Shown in pieces: positions 46,955 through 55,999 of a stretch of DNA of 64,000 bases (its first letter is position 1; every line of letters starts with the position of its first letter). The notes beneath the pieces were generated by a model. That model had not been told where the DNA came from and did not search any database. It saw nothing but the letters and a program-made list of their open reading frames with translations. A program made the translations under genes and the position numbers. Source of the DNA: CAUJIW01 sp963205175 (GTDB lineage: Bacteria > Pseudomonadota > Alphaproteobacteria > Sphingomonadales > Sphingomonadaceae); assembly GCA_041060555.1 (NCBI GenBank), contig JBEUDS010000020.1; one strand, given 5' to 3'.

Positions 46955-48442
46955 ATGGTACAAGTGCGTAGAATCAGCGATGCGCTGAAAGTACGAGCGC
47001 AGCATCAGGCTGACGACATCGCTCATGATGATACACGGCGCCAGCTGACGTTCGCCGAGTGGGACCGCGAAGCGGACGAAGTCGCCGGTGGCCTTGCCGC
47101 CGCCGGGCTCGCCCCCGGCGATCGGGTGTTTCTGCCAATCAGCAATCGCCATGCGGTCGAGATGGCGATTACCGTGTTCGCCGTGTTCCGCGCCGGCGGC
47201 ATCGCCTGTCCGATCAACACCCGTCTCAGCCCCGCGGAGATCCGCGATTTCGCCGCACTGACCACGCCGCGCTTTTGTATCACCGATGTGCCAGAGACGG
47301 TAGCCAGCCTCGACCTTGCGGGTTGCTGGTCGGTCGATGCCATGCCGCGCGACATCGCCGCCCTGCCGGATCAAGCCAGCCTCGACGCCAACGGCGACGC
47401 GGAAATTCTCGGCACGTCTGGCACGACGGGCAAGATCAAAGGCGTGGTGATCTCCCATCCGGACCTGATGACTGGTCTCAACCCCACGCACAGGGACAGG
47501 TCGAATTCAACACTCCATGCGCTGCCCTTGACCGGGTCCGGCGGCAATCTCGGCATCGTCATGCTGCCTGTGCGCGGTGGCGCCACCGCCATCACCCAGC
47601 CCAAGTTCGACCCCAAGGGTTTCCTTGAACTGGCCAGCGAAAAGCAACCTGACCTGATCTATCTCGTGCCCTCAATGCTGCGGCTGGTGCTCGACCACCC
47701 CGACGTCAGCCAATACCCGCTTGCGGGTGTGAAGTATCTGATGACCGGCACCGCACCATTGCCGCACGATTCCGTCAAACGGGCCGCACAGCTGTGGCCA
47801 CACCTGCGCATCCGCAACAGCTACGGCATGTCAGAGGGCGGCATCGGCATCGCCACCACCAGCAAGGAACAGGTATTGAAACCTGGGTGCGTCGGCAAGC
47901 TACCCGCCCATATGCAGCTCCGCGACGAATCCGGCCAGGTCATCACCGAGCCCAATGTCATCGGTGAGATTTACGGCAAACAGCGGCACCCCCGCCGCTA
48001 CTGGAATGACCCCGACGCCACCGCCGCCAGCTTTCGCGACGGCTGGACCAAGACAGGCGACCTTGGCTACGTCGACGATGACGGCGACCTCATCATGGCC
48101 GGCCGCTCGAAGGAGCTGATCATTCGGGGGGGCTACAACATCACGCCACTGGAAATCGAGACGGTGCTGCACCAGCATCCAGCGGTCCAGCAGGCAGCGG
48201 TCGTCGGGGTGCCGCACGACGTGCTGGGCGAAGACGTCGCGGCCGCCGTGACTCTGCGCCCCGGCGCCCAGGCGCGACCGGACGACATCCTGTCCTTCTG
48301 CCGCCAGCATCTGGCCGACAACAAAGTGCCGCGCACCCTACTGGTGCTGCCGGAGATGCCGCTCAATCCCAACGGCAAGATCTTGAAGAAGGAACTCACT
48401 GGGCCGCTGACGGAAGCCGCCGCGCGCAGGCGTACAGGCTGA
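46955..48442 (+). CDS. Acyl-CoA synthetase (AMP-forming)
   Basis: The 495-residue adenylate-forming ligase has the phosphate loop LGTSGTTGKIKGVVISH (about 151-167), NSYGMSEGGIG, the TGDLGYVDDDGDL motif with the hinge-region KELIIRGGYNITPLEIE, and the catalytic Lys in NPNGKILKKEL near the C-terminus. It is 40 residues shorter than the ligase at 26702 and of a different branch. It is followed after 15 bases by another ligase gene; such tandem pairs suggest two related acids or sequential activation. A motif B operator lies just upstream, so it is probably co-regulated with the dehydrogenases and thiolases. Confidence 0.9.
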   Translation: MVQVRRISDALKVRAQHQADDIAHDDTRRQLTFAEWDREADEVAGGLAAAGLAPGDRVFLPISNRHAVEMAITVFAVFRAGGIACPINTRLSPAEIRDFAALTTPRFCITDVPETVASLDLAGCWSVDAMPRDIAALPDQASLDANGDAEILGTSGTTGKIKGVVISHPDLMTGLNPTHRDRSNSTLHALPLTGSGGNLGIVMLPVRGGATAITQPKFDPKGFLELASEKQPDLIYLVPSMLRLVLDHPDVSQYPLAGVKYLMTGTAPLPHDSVKRAAQLWPHLRIRNSYGMSEGGIGIATTSKEQVLKPGCVGKLPAHMQLRDESGQVITEPNVIGEIYGKQRHPRRYWNDPDATAASFRDGWTKTGDLGYVDDDGDLIMAGRSKELIIRGGYNITPLEIETVLHQHPAVQQAAVVGVPHDVLGEDVAAAVTLRPGAQARPDDILSFCRQHLADNKVPRTLLVLPEMPLNPNGKILKKELTGPLTEAAARRRTG

Positions 48443-48457
48443 CGCACGAGGGACGCG

Positions 48458-49984
48458 ATGACCCACCCTCGCCTGTACGCCACAATCCATCCCGACAAGC
48501 CAGCCGTCATCATGAGCGATGGTTCGGCCATCCTGACCTACGGCGCGCTGGAGGAGCGCGCCAACCGCGGAGCCCAACTGTTACGCAGGCTCGGCATCAA
48601 CCGCGGCGACAGCATCGCATTCTGGCTGCCCAACTGCCCGGAAGTGTTCGAGGTCTATTGGGCTGGCCAGCGCGCCGGTCTCTATGTCACACCCATCGCC
48701 ACCCCGCTTACTGGCGCCGAAGCCGCCTATATCATCGAGAACTCCGGCACACGGCTGCTGGTCGCCTCCAGCGCGATCCCGGGGATGGCTGATCTATCGC
48801 ACCCGCCAGACGTCACGATCTTGTCGATCGAGCAATGGCGCGCCGCACTCGATGACCAGCTCGCAACACCGATCGACGACGAGGCACCCGGCTTCCATAT
48901 GGTCTATTCCAGCGGCACCACAGGACGGCCAAAAGGGGTGCGCCTGCCACTGCCGGAGGGCGGGGTCACCGATCCTTACCTGATCGCAATACAGATTCAG
49001 GGCCGCTACGGACTGGGCGAGAACGATATCTACCTCTCCCCCGCCCCACTCTATCACACCGCGCCTCTCGCCTACACCACGGCCTGCCATCGCCTTGGCG
49101 CGACCGTCGTGCAGATGCCGAAGTTCGAGGCCGAGGCCGCGATAGCGGCCATCGCCACGCACCGCATCACCGCCACCCAGATGGTACCAACGATGTTCGT
49201 GCGGATGCTGAAGCTGCCCGAAGCAGCACGCCGCGCGCATGACCTGTCATCGTTACGTCTTGTGATCCACGCAGCCGCGCCCTGTCCGGTACCCGTCAAA
49301 CGGCAGATGATCGACTGGCTCGGTCCCATCCTCTACGAATATTATGGCGGTTCGGAAGGCAATGGCTCGACCGGCATCACGTCGGAAGAGTGGCTGCACA
49401 AGCCCGGTTCCGTCGGAAGGGCGACCTGGGGCACGCTGCACATCTGCGACGAGGATGGCGAAGAATTACCGCCGGGGCGCGAGGGCATCGTCTATTTCGA
49501 GGGCGGCTGGAATTTCCAGTATCACGGTGATGCCGAAAAGACCCGCGATAGCCGCAATCCTCGCCACCCGAACTGGTCGACGCTGGGCGACATCGGCTAT
49601 GTCGATGCCGACGGCTACCTGTTCCTGACCGACCGCAAGAGCTACATGATCATTTCCGGCGGCGTGAACATCTATCCGCAGGAAGTCGAGAACCTGCTGA
49701 TTACCCATCCGCGCGTCGCCGACGCGGCGGTGATCGGGGTGCCCCATCCGGAGTTCGGCGAGGCGGTTAAGGCGGTGGTACAGCCACTCGATCCCGCCGA
49801 TGCCACGCCAGCGTTCGCCGAGGAATTGATCGCGTTCTGCAGGGCAAACCTATCACCCCTCAAGTGTCCACGCTCGGTGGACTTCGACCTCGCCCTGCCG
49901 AGAATGGACAATGGCAAGCTCTACAAGCGACTGGTTCGAGACCGATACTGGCAGGGAAAGTCCGGCGCTGCGGCGGCATGCTGA
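48458..49984 (+). CDS. Acyl-CoA synthetase (AMP-forming)
   Basis: The 508-residue ligase has VYSSGTTGRPKGVRLPL (about 148-164), the A5 motif EYYGGSEGNGSTG, TLGDIGYVDADGYLFLTDRKSYMIISGGVNIYPQEVE and a C-terminal LPRMDNGKLYKR with the catalytic Lys. The GGSEGNG segment is typical of ligases in steroid and terpenoid degradation clusters. AGGGA precedes the ATG. It is co-transcribed with the preceding ligase and followed by the FadJ-like gene, which has its own palindromic operator. Confidence 0.9.
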   Translation: MTHPRLYATIHPDKPAVIMSDGSAILTYGALEERANRGAQLLRRLGINRGDSIAFWLPNCPEVFEVYWAGQRAGLYVTPIATPLTGAEAAYIIENSGTRLLVASSAIPGMADLSHPPDVTILSIEQWRAALDDQLATPIDDEAPGFHMVYSSGTTGRPKGVRLPLPEGGVTDPYLIAIQIQGRYGLGENDIYLSPAPLYHTAPLAYTTACHRLGATVVQMPKFEAEAAIAAIATHRITATQMVPTMFVRMLKLPEAARRAHDLSSLRLVIHAAAPCPVPVKRQMIDWLGPILYEYYGGSEGNGSTGITSEEWLHKPGSVGRATWGTLHICDEDGEELPPGREGIVYFEGGWNFQYHGDAEKTRDSRNPRHPNWSTLGDIGYVDADGYLFLTDRKSYMIISGGVNIYPQEVENLLITHPRVADAAVIGVPHPEFGEAVKAVVQPLDPADATPAFAEELIAFCRANLSPLKCPRSVDFDLALPRMDNGKLYKRLVRDRYWQGKSGAAAAC

Positions 49985-50041
49985 CGCGTCGCCAAGAGTC
50001 TCTTCAACCGCCAGCGCGGCGCGATTACAACTGGCAATTTC

Positions 50042-50060
50042 CATCTAACCTGGTTAGATG
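50042..50060. promoter_or_regulatory. 19-bp perfect palindrome before the FadJ-like gene
   Basis: CATCTAACC-T-GGTTAGATG has 9-base arms around a central T and lies 58-76 bases upstream of the start at 50119. Its core TAAC-N2-GGT is shared with the motif B sites, so it could be a symmetric variant bound by the same protein or the site of a different regulator. Confidence 0.7.
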
Positions 50061-50118
50061 ATAATCTTTCAAGCAGGTGCCCCAAACGCAGGTCACCACC
50101 AATTCCATAGGGATGTTC

Positions 50119-52182
50119 ATGTCTGACGTCATGCACTTCGAAGTTGAAAACGGCATTGCCATTGTCACCATCGATTCACCCCCGGTGAATGCCTTGAGCC
50201 AGGCTGTGCGCCAGGGCATCACCGACGGTTTCCAGCAGGCCTGGGCGCGTGACGACGTGCAGGCGATCGTGCTCATCTGCGGCGGACGCACCTTCTTCGC
50301 CGGCGCCGACATTTCCGAGTTCGGCAAGCCGCTGCAAGGGCCGGACCTGCTCAGCGTTCTGGATGGCATCGAGAATGGTAGCAAGCTCACCATCGCGGCG
50401 ATCCACGGCAACGCGCTGGGCGGTGGCCTCGAACTGGCGCTGCACTGCCATTACCGCATCGCCGTACCGTCGGCCAAACTGGGCTTGCCGGAAGTGCATC
50501 TGGGCCTGCTGCCAGGCGCGGGCGGCACCCAGCGGCTGCCGCGCATCGTCGGTGTGCCCGCTGCACTGGATCTGATGACCAGTGGTCGCCCGATCGGCGC
50601 CAGGGAAGCACTGTCGGTGGGGGTGATCGACGCTCTGGCAGAGGAGGGCAAGTTGCGCGACGACGCCGTCGCCTATGCCCGTCGCCTGCTCGATGAAGGC
50701 GCCACCCTGACCCGCGTGCGTGACCGCGATGACAAGGTGGCCCCCTATCGCAACAAGCCCGAGATCTATGATGACTTCCGCCGCCAGCACGCCCGCGGCT
50801 TCCGCGGCTTCAAGGCGCCGGAAAACATCATCAAGGCGATCCAGGCCGCGGCCGACCTGCCGTTCGATCAGGGCATCCAGCGCGAGCGCGAGCTGTTCGT
50901 CGAACTGCGCGACTCCAAGGAGTCGGCGGCCCAGCGCTATGCCTTCTTCGCCGAGCGCGAGACCGCCAAGGTGCCGGGCCTGCCCAAGGACACCCCGGTG
51001 CTGCCCGTCACCTCGGTCGGCGTGATCGGCGCCGGCACCATGGGTGGCGGCATCACCATGAACTTCCTCAATATCGGCATGCCGGTGACCCTGGTCGAGG
51101 CCAGCCAGGAAGCGCTTGATCGTGGCATCGGCGTCATCCGCCGCAATTATGAGACCAGCGCCCGGAAAGGCAAGCTAACCAACGAACAGGTGGAGAAGCG
51201 CATGGCGCTGATCACTCCCAGCCTCGATTACGCCGCCCTCGCCGGTGCCGATCTCGTCATCGAGGCGGTGTTCGAAAGCATGGCGATCAAGAAGGAAGTC
51301 TTCGCCCGCCTCGACAAGATCGCCAAACCCGGCGCCATTCTCGCCTCCAATACCTCGTTCCTCGATCTCGACGAGATTGCCGCCACGACCAGCCGACCCG
51401 AAAACGTCATCGGCCTGCATTTCTTCTCGCCCGCAAACGTGATGCGCCTGCTGGAAGTGGTGCGTGGCCAGAAAACCGCGCCGGCGGTCATCAACACCGC
51501 AATGCAGTTGGCCAAGAAGATTGGAAAGGTACCGGTGCTGGCCGGAGTCTGCGACGGCTTCATTGCAAACCGGGCGATGCGGACCCGCGGCGTGCAAGCA
51601 GACGCGCTGGTGCTGGAAGGCGTGGCGCCGGCCGATATCGACCGGGTGATCTATGCCTACGGCTTCGCCATGGGGCCGTTCCAGATGACGGACCTTGTCG
51701 GCCTCGACGTCATTGGCCGGGATTCGACCGAGAAAACGGTGCGCTCGGAACTGGTCAAGCGCGGCCGCCTCGGCCAGAAGCAGGGCGGCGGCTATTACGA
51801 CTACGATGAAAACCGTCGCCCGACGCCCTCGCCTGTCGCAACCGAGGTAATTCGTGAAGTGGCTGCCGAGAAAGGTATCGCACCGCGCACCGCCGATGAC
51901 GCGGAAATCCTCGCCCGGTTGCTCTATCCGGTCGTCAACGAAGGTGCCAAGATTCTGGAGGAGGGTATCGCCATCCGTGCCAGCGATATCGATGTCGCCC
52001 TCATGATGGGCTATAATTGGCCGGTTTACACCGGTGGTCCAATGTTCTGGGCGGAAACCGTCGGCCTGGCCAACATTGTCGCCAAGCTGAAGGAACTGGA
52101 GAGCCGTTACGGCGCCGCCTTCAAGCCGGCGGCATTGCTGGAACAACTGGCAGCCTCGGGCAAGGGCTTCCGCGACGCCTGA
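50119..52182 (+). CDS. Enoyl-CoA hydratase / 3-hydroxyacyl-CoA dehydrogenase fusion (FadJ/FadB type)
   Basis: The 687-residue bifunctional enzyme hydrates 2-enoyl-CoA and oxidises the 3-hydroxyacyl-CoA. Residues 1-190 are crotonase ([54 protein letters not shown]). From about 297 comes the NAD-binding domain ([42 protein letters not shown]), and the C-terminal dehydrogenase domains occupy about 480-680 ([33 protein letters not shown]). The ATG at 50119 with AGGGA upstream is preferred over one at 50077. The gene stands alone behind a palindrome and ends at a hairpin. Confidence 0.92.
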   Translation: MSDVMHFEVENGIAIVTIDSPPVNALSQAVRQGITDGFQQAWARDDVQAIVLICGGRTFFAGADISEFGKPLQGPDLLSVLDGIENGSKLTIAAIHGNALGGGLELALHCHYRIAVPSAKLGLPEVHLGLLPGAGGTQRLPRIVGVPAALDLMTSGRPIGAREALSVGVIDALAEEGKLRDDAVAYARRLLDEGATLTRVRDRDDKVAPYRNKPEIYDDFRRQHARGFRGFKAPENIIKAIQAAADLPFDQGIQRERELFVELRDSKESAAQRYAFFAERETAKVPGLPKDTPVLPVTSVGVIGAGTMGGGITMNFLNIGMPVTLVEASQEALDRGIGVIRRNYETSARKGKLTNEQVEKRMALITPSLDYAALAGADLVIEAVFESMAIKKEVFARLDKIAKPGAILASNTSFLDLDEIAATTSRPENVIGLHFFSPANVMRLLEVVRGQKTAPAVINTAMQLAKKIGKVPVLAGVCDGFIANRAMRTRGVQADALVLEGVAPADIDRVIYAYGFAMGPFQMTDLVGLDVIGRDSTEKTVRSELVKRGRLGQKQGGGYYDYDENRRPTPSPVATEVIREVAAEKGIAPRTADDAEILARLLYPVVNEGAKILEEGIAIRASDIDVALMMGYNWPVYTGGPMFWAETVGLANIVAKLKELESRYGAAFKPAALLEQLAASGKGFRDA

Positions 52183-52191
52183 GCCCGGCCA

Positions 52192-52221
52192 CCCGGCGGC
52201 ATGGAAAGTCCAGCCGCCGGG
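52192..52221. terminator. Hairpin between convergent FadJ-like and FadR-type genes
   Basis: CCCGGCGGC and GCCGCCGGG form a 9-bp perfect stem with a 12-base loop, 10 bases after the FadJ-like stop and 13 bases after the regulator stop on the other strand. No T run follows. Confidence 0.6.
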
Positions 52222-52233
52222 CACCGTCCGTGC

Positions 52234-53010
52234 TCAATCGAGGAGATCGACCACCGCGGTGGGCGCCAGATCCTGAAGCCAGAATATGCCGGCGGCATTC
52301 ATATGATGCAGCCAGTGCGCCTGAGCCGCCGCGCCGTCGCCGGCCTCGATCAGCTCGATCAGCTTGGCCTGAGAGCGCAAACCTGAACGAGCGAGTTTCA
52401 GTCGCGTCTCAAGATCGGTACGGGCTTGCGCATGGCGCTGGGCCAGCGCCTGGTGCTTGTCGACGATTCCATGCAGCGCATGGCCGACCATCATCAATGT
52501 GATATTACCCGACAGGTCGATCAGGATCCGGTGAAAATCAGCGAGTTGCCGCGCGATGTCCTTGGACGCCTTCAGCAGTTCCTTCTCGGTCTCCAACTGC
52601 GCGCGCAACGCCGCTGCCCCCGCCTTGGCGTTACGCTCGGCAACCATGCGCGCCGCCGCCGGTTCGATGATTGTGCGCAGTTCATAGACGTCGCCGAGCG
52701 TCGCCCCATTGGCCTGCAACGCAATGCCGGCGGCCCGCGCCACCATCTCATAGGTCGGCTGGTTGACCCGGGCGCCGCCTCGGGCACCACGCGAAACGCT
52801 GATCAGCTTTTCCGACTCCAGGATGCGGATCGCTTCGCGGATCGTCGGCCGGGATACATCGAAGTCAGCGATGAGCTGGGCTTCAGCGGGCAGCGTATCC
52901 CCATCCTTCAAGGTGCCCCGGATGATCGCGTTGCGGATGCGTGCGGCGACGATCTCGGCAGTCTTGGGTATCCGAATTTGCTGCTCGGCTGACCGATGAT
53001 AGGCCAACAT
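52234..53010 (-). CDS. GntR family regulator, FadR subfamily (FCD domain)
   Basis: The 258-residue protein has a winged helix at about 15-80 (AARIRNAIIRGTLKDGDTLPAEAQLIADFDVSRPTIREAIRILESEKLI) and an FCD effector domain (about 100-240; LADFHRILIDLSGNITLMM). It is a paralogue of the regulator at 44949-45746, with the same PKTxEIVAxxIR and VSRPTxREAxRILE core. AAGGAG lies just before the ATG at 53010; in-frame codons to 53082 look non-coding. It may control the neighbouring FadJ-like, SDR and thiolase genes, possibly through motif B, which has no other obvious regulator in the window. This last point is inference. Confidence 0.88.
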   Translation of the reverse strand: MLAYHRSAEQQIRIPKTAEIVAARIRNAIIRGTLKDGDTLPAEAQLIADFDVSRPTIREAIRILESEKLISVSRGARGGARVNQPTYEMVARAAGIALQANGATLGDVYELRTIIEPAAARMVAERNAKAGAAALRAQLETEKELLKASKDIARQLADFHRILIDLSGNITLMMVGHALHGIVDKHQALAQRHAQARTDLETRLKLARSGLRSQAKLIELIEAGDGAAAQAHWLHHMNAAGIFWLQDLAPTAVVDLLD

Positions 53011-53191
53011 CTTCTCCTTCAGAGTGTCACTCCCCCCGTCAGGCCAGGGCAACCAGCCTGTATCACGGGCAAGCAATATCATGGTCCGGCCACATCACCG
53101 GCAAACATATAAACAAGTTGCCTACAATATGACGTGTACTCCTGCAATCCACCCCACACGTCATCCATCAACCCGCCTTCGCCAACCGGCG

Positions 53192-53698
53192 TTAGCCGTC
53201 CTCCAGACCAATGCCGACGTTCGCGCCGGTGACATAGGCGGCATAGTCACTCGCCAGATATGCGACGAGACTGCCCAGCACATCGCCAGTGTTGAAGGTC
53301 TGCACGCTGTTGACCCTGATACCGTCGCGCGCCCATTCAACGCCCAGCGTCTTGGTGAGATTGCCAAGCCCCCCGATCGCGGCCGCATGGTCGGCACCTA
53401 GCGCCTGTTCAGGAGCCGCTACAAAGATAATCACGCCGCCCCGGCCGATGGTACGACGGCTGGAGGCAAAGTCCCTGGCTGCGAGGAAGCACCGGTCGAG
53501 ACCGGCATCAAGCACGGCCCGCCAACCATCATGGTCGATCTCATGCGCCAGCTGTTTCACCGGTGACGGCACAACCAGGATCAGCACGTCGCAGTCGTCA
53601 ACGTCGACCAGATGCGCCCCCTGCGTGGTCAGGGCACGACAGATGGCGTCGCTCTCGCCCACCAGGCGTACCGTTTTGCCGGCCAGCCAGCCGCTCAT
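53192..53698 (-). CDS. Short SDR-like protein lacking catalytic motifs
   Basis: The 168-residue product is a shortened Rossmann protein: it opens LAGKTVRLVGESDAICRAL without the TGxxxGxG glycine motif, has no YxxxK, but keeps the SDR C-terminal pattern LGVEWARDGIRVNSVQTF and YLASDYAAYVTGANVGIG. It therefore cannot be a normal dehydrogenase. Its start overlaps the stop of the full-length SDR gene (ATGA), so it is made together with that protein and may be a non-catalytic partner subunit. A decayed duplicate is the alternative. Confidence 0.72.
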   Translation of the reverse strand: MSGWLAGKTVRLVGESDAICRALTTQGAHLVDVDDCDVLILVVPSPVKQLAHEIDHDGWRAVLDAGLDRCFLAARDFASSRRTIGRGGVIIFVAAPEQALGADHAAAIGGLGNLTKTLGVEWARDGIRVNSVQTFNTGDVLGSLVAYLASDYAAYVTGANVGIGLEDG

Positions 53699-54576
53699 CG
53701 CCACCCCCACGGGCCATCAACACGCTCGCGTGGTGGAACGAAGTCGGGCATCAGCAGCGAACGCCGCAGGCTCTCGCCACCGTCCTGAACAATGATCTGC
53801 CCCGTCAGGCCCTCCAGCATCGGCGTGCAGGTCATCGCCGCGAGCCAGCCGAACTCCCAGGTCGAGCCGGTGCGCCCCGCCGGGATCATCGCCTGCAACG
53901 GCTCAATCCCGCCTCCGCGGCCACCACTCACCGAGGAATCATGGGGAAAGAACCCGGCGGCCACCGCATTGACACGGAGGCCAAACGGCGCCCATTCACG
54001 CGCCAGCTTCCGAGTCATCGTCGCCTGGGCGGTCTTGGCGGCGGCGGAATGCGCGTCACCGGGAAAACCCGTCCAAATATACTGAGCGGCGTTGTTGACG
54101 ATCGCGCCGCCCTCGCCGCGCGCGATCAGCCGACGTGCAAGTTCGCACGAGCACAGGAAAGTGCCATCGATCGCGATCCGGGTGACGGCGTTCCAGGCAT
54201 TGACGGAAATATTCTCCGCCAGCACCGGAAAATTGGCGCCGGCATTGTTGGCGAGCAGGCTGACAGGTCCGAGTACCCGTTCGGCCTCGTCAAAGGCCGA
54301 GGCGACATGGTCCGGCTGGCGCACGTCACCGCTGATGGCATGAACCTCGGCACCAGTCGCCGCGACCTTCGCCGCACCATCTTCCGCCCGTTCGATACTG
54401 CGCCCCATGATCGCCACCCGGGCACCGCCCTGAGCAAAGGCGAGCGCCATCGCCAGACCCATGCCGGACCCACCGCCCGTCACCAGCACAGTCTGGCCGG
54501 CGAAGGTGTCAGCCGGGTAAGGCGGCTGATCGAAGGGAGGCGGCCGCAGCACAACATGATGGCTTGGCACCGACAT
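53695..54576 (-). CDS. Short-chain dehydrogenase/reductase, 2,4-dienoyl-CoA reductase-like
   Basis: This 293-residue SDR has TGGGSGMGLAMA (about 33-44) and NNAGANFPV, but HSAAAKTAQATMTRKLA in place of the YxxxK region, as in peroxisomal-type 2,4-dienoyl-CoA reductases. The late segment MIPAGRTGSTWEFGWLAAMTCTPMLEGLTGQIIVQDGG also fits that group. It probably reduces a dienoyl-CoA with NADPH during degradation of unsaturated acyl chains. A similar gene lies at 58495-59367. It is coupled by ATGA to the short SDR-like gene downstream. Confidence 0.85.
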   Translation of the reverse strand: MSVPSHHVVLRPPPFDQPPYPADTFAGQTVLVTGGGSGMGLAMALAFAQGGARVAIMGRSIERAEDGAAKVAATGAEVHAISGDVRQPDHVASAFDEAERVLGPVSLLANNAGANFPVLAENISVNAWNAVTRIAIDGTFLCSCELARRLIARGEGGAIVNNAAQYIWTGFPGDAHSAAAKTAQATMTRKLAREWAPFGLRVNAVAAGFFPHDSSVSGGRGGGIEPLQAMIPAGRTGSTWEFGWLAAMTCTPMLEGLTGQIIVQDGGESLRRSLLMPDFVPPRERVDGPWGWR

Positions 54577-54662
54577 ATGCTGTCTCCCGAAACCACGGCA
54601 TGAACGCGATCGCTGTTATCGCGCCCCTTCCGGCGGCGGCCGGAAAACCGCCGACAACGTGT

Positions 54663-55913
54663 TCACAGGCGCTCGATGATGATGGCTGGCGCCATACCAC
54701 CGGCGGCGCACATGGTGACCAGACCGTAGCGGCCGCCACTCCGTTCCAGTTCATCAAGCGCGGTGCCGATCAACAGCGCGCCGGTCGCGCCGATGGGGTG
54801 CCCCAACGCGATGGCGCCGCCGTTGATGTTGACCCTGTCACGATCCATCCCGAGGTCGCGCTGGAATTTTTCGGCAACCACGGCAAAGGCTTCGTTGATT
54901 TCCCAGACGTCGATGTCGCCAACACTCAGGCCGGCACGCTCCAGAACCCGCCTTGCCGCCGGTACCGGCGCGTTCAGCATCAGGGTCGGGCAGTCACCCT
55001 GGTTGACCGCCGCGACGATACGGGCCCGCGGCGTCCACCCCTGCTCCGCGGCGTAATCAGCCGATGCCAGCAAAACGGCCGCCGACCCGTCGACCACGCC
55101 CGAGCTGTTGCCGGCATGGTGGATGCCGCGCCAGTCGACATCACCATAACGACGCTGGATCATCTGCCGGTAGGTGGTGCCATCCGCCTGCGCCGGCATG
55201 TCGGCGATACCATCGAAACTTGGCTTGAGTTGCGCCAGTCCCTCGGCTGTCGTTTCCGGGCGCGGAAACTCGTCATGGTCTAGTGCCACGCTACCATCGG
55301 CGTTCAGCACTGGCACGACGCTGCGGCTGAATCGCCCCTCTTTCAGGGCCACTTGCGCCCGACGCTGACTTTCCAGCGCCAGAGCGTCAACGTCGGCCCG
55401 CGTAATGCCCTCCATCGCCGCGATGGCGTCAGCGCACACCCCTTGATGGCTGATCGGGTGCAAGGCGACGACATCCGGATTGCCCGCCCCCGGGCCTAGC
55501 GCCAGCCCCGCCGCCATCTCTTCCTGAAAAATCGCGGTGTGCAGGCTCATCATGTCAGTGCCGCCGCCAATGGCGCAGTCCTCGAAGCCCGAGATGATCT
55601 GTGCCGCCGCCAGCGCAACCGAGGTGATCGAACTGCCGCAGGCGCGGTCAAGAGTCATGCTGCTGGCCCGCACGTCATACCCGGCCAGCAGTGCCGAGTA
55701 GCGACCGAGATTGGAACCCTGCTTGCCGCGCTGCACCGCCGTGCCCCAGACAATGTCGCCCACCTCGCCGGTTTCAAGGCGGTTTCGCTCGGCGAGTGCC
55801 CTCAGCACCGTCGCCCCCAGAACCTGCGGATGCAGATGGGCAAGCGAGCCCTTGCCAACCTTGCCGATGCCACGCGGCGTGCGCACGGCGTCGATGATAT
55901 AGGCCTCAGCCAT
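54663..55913 (-). CDS. Acetyl-CoA acetyltransferase (thiolase)
   Basis: The 416-residue canonical thiolase has the nucleophile Cys92 in TLDRACGSSITS, the His in NINGGAIALGHPIGATG and the second Cys in TMCAAGG. It should cleave 3-ketoacyl-CoA from the FadJ-like and dehydrogenase steps. The ATG at 55913 follows AGGGAG; upstream in-frame ATGs lie within or near the operator region. It is divergent from an SDR gene, and motif B site 3 lies between the two starts. Confidence 0.92.
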   Translation of the reverse strand: MAEAYIIDAVRTPRGIGKVGKGSLAHLHPQVLGATVLRALAERNRLETGEVGDIVWGTAVQRGKQGSNLGRYSALLAGYDVRASSMTLDRACGSSITSVALAAAQIISGFEDCAIGGGTDMMSLHTAIFQEEMAAGLALGPGAGNPDVVALHPISHQGVCADAIAAMEGITRADVDALALESQRRAQVALKEGRFSRSVVPVLNADGSVALDHDEFPRPETTAEGLAQLKPSFDGIADMPAQADGTTYRQMIQRRYGDVDWRGIHHAGNSSGVVDGSAAVLLASADYAAEQGWTPRARIVAAVNQGDCPTLMLNAPVPAARRVLERAGLSVGDIDVWEINEAFAVVAEKFQRDLGMDRDRVNINGGAIALGHPIGATGALLIGTALDELERSGGRYGLVTMCAAGGMAPAIIIERL

Positions 55914-55955
55914 CGGACTCCCTTTCTCCCAGCGGGATTTGACCCTTGCCCGCAT

Positions 55956-55973
55956 CACTTATATAACTAGGTA
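55956..55973. promoter_or_regulatory. Motif B operator, site 3 (divergent thiolase/SDR promoter)
   Basis: CACTTA-TATAAC-TAGGTA lies 43 bases before the thiolase start and 27 bases before the SDR start, so one bound protein could block both promoters. Confidence 0.75.
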
Positions 55974-55999
55974 AAATAAATCAAGTCGCACTGGGGGAG

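Noticed and set aside
53106..53120. A sixth motif B site (CATATAAACAAGTTG) in front of the second FadR-type gene
   Set aside because: It needs a one-base gap to align with the five good sites, and the left arm is absent, so it was not counted, although autoregulation would make sense there.
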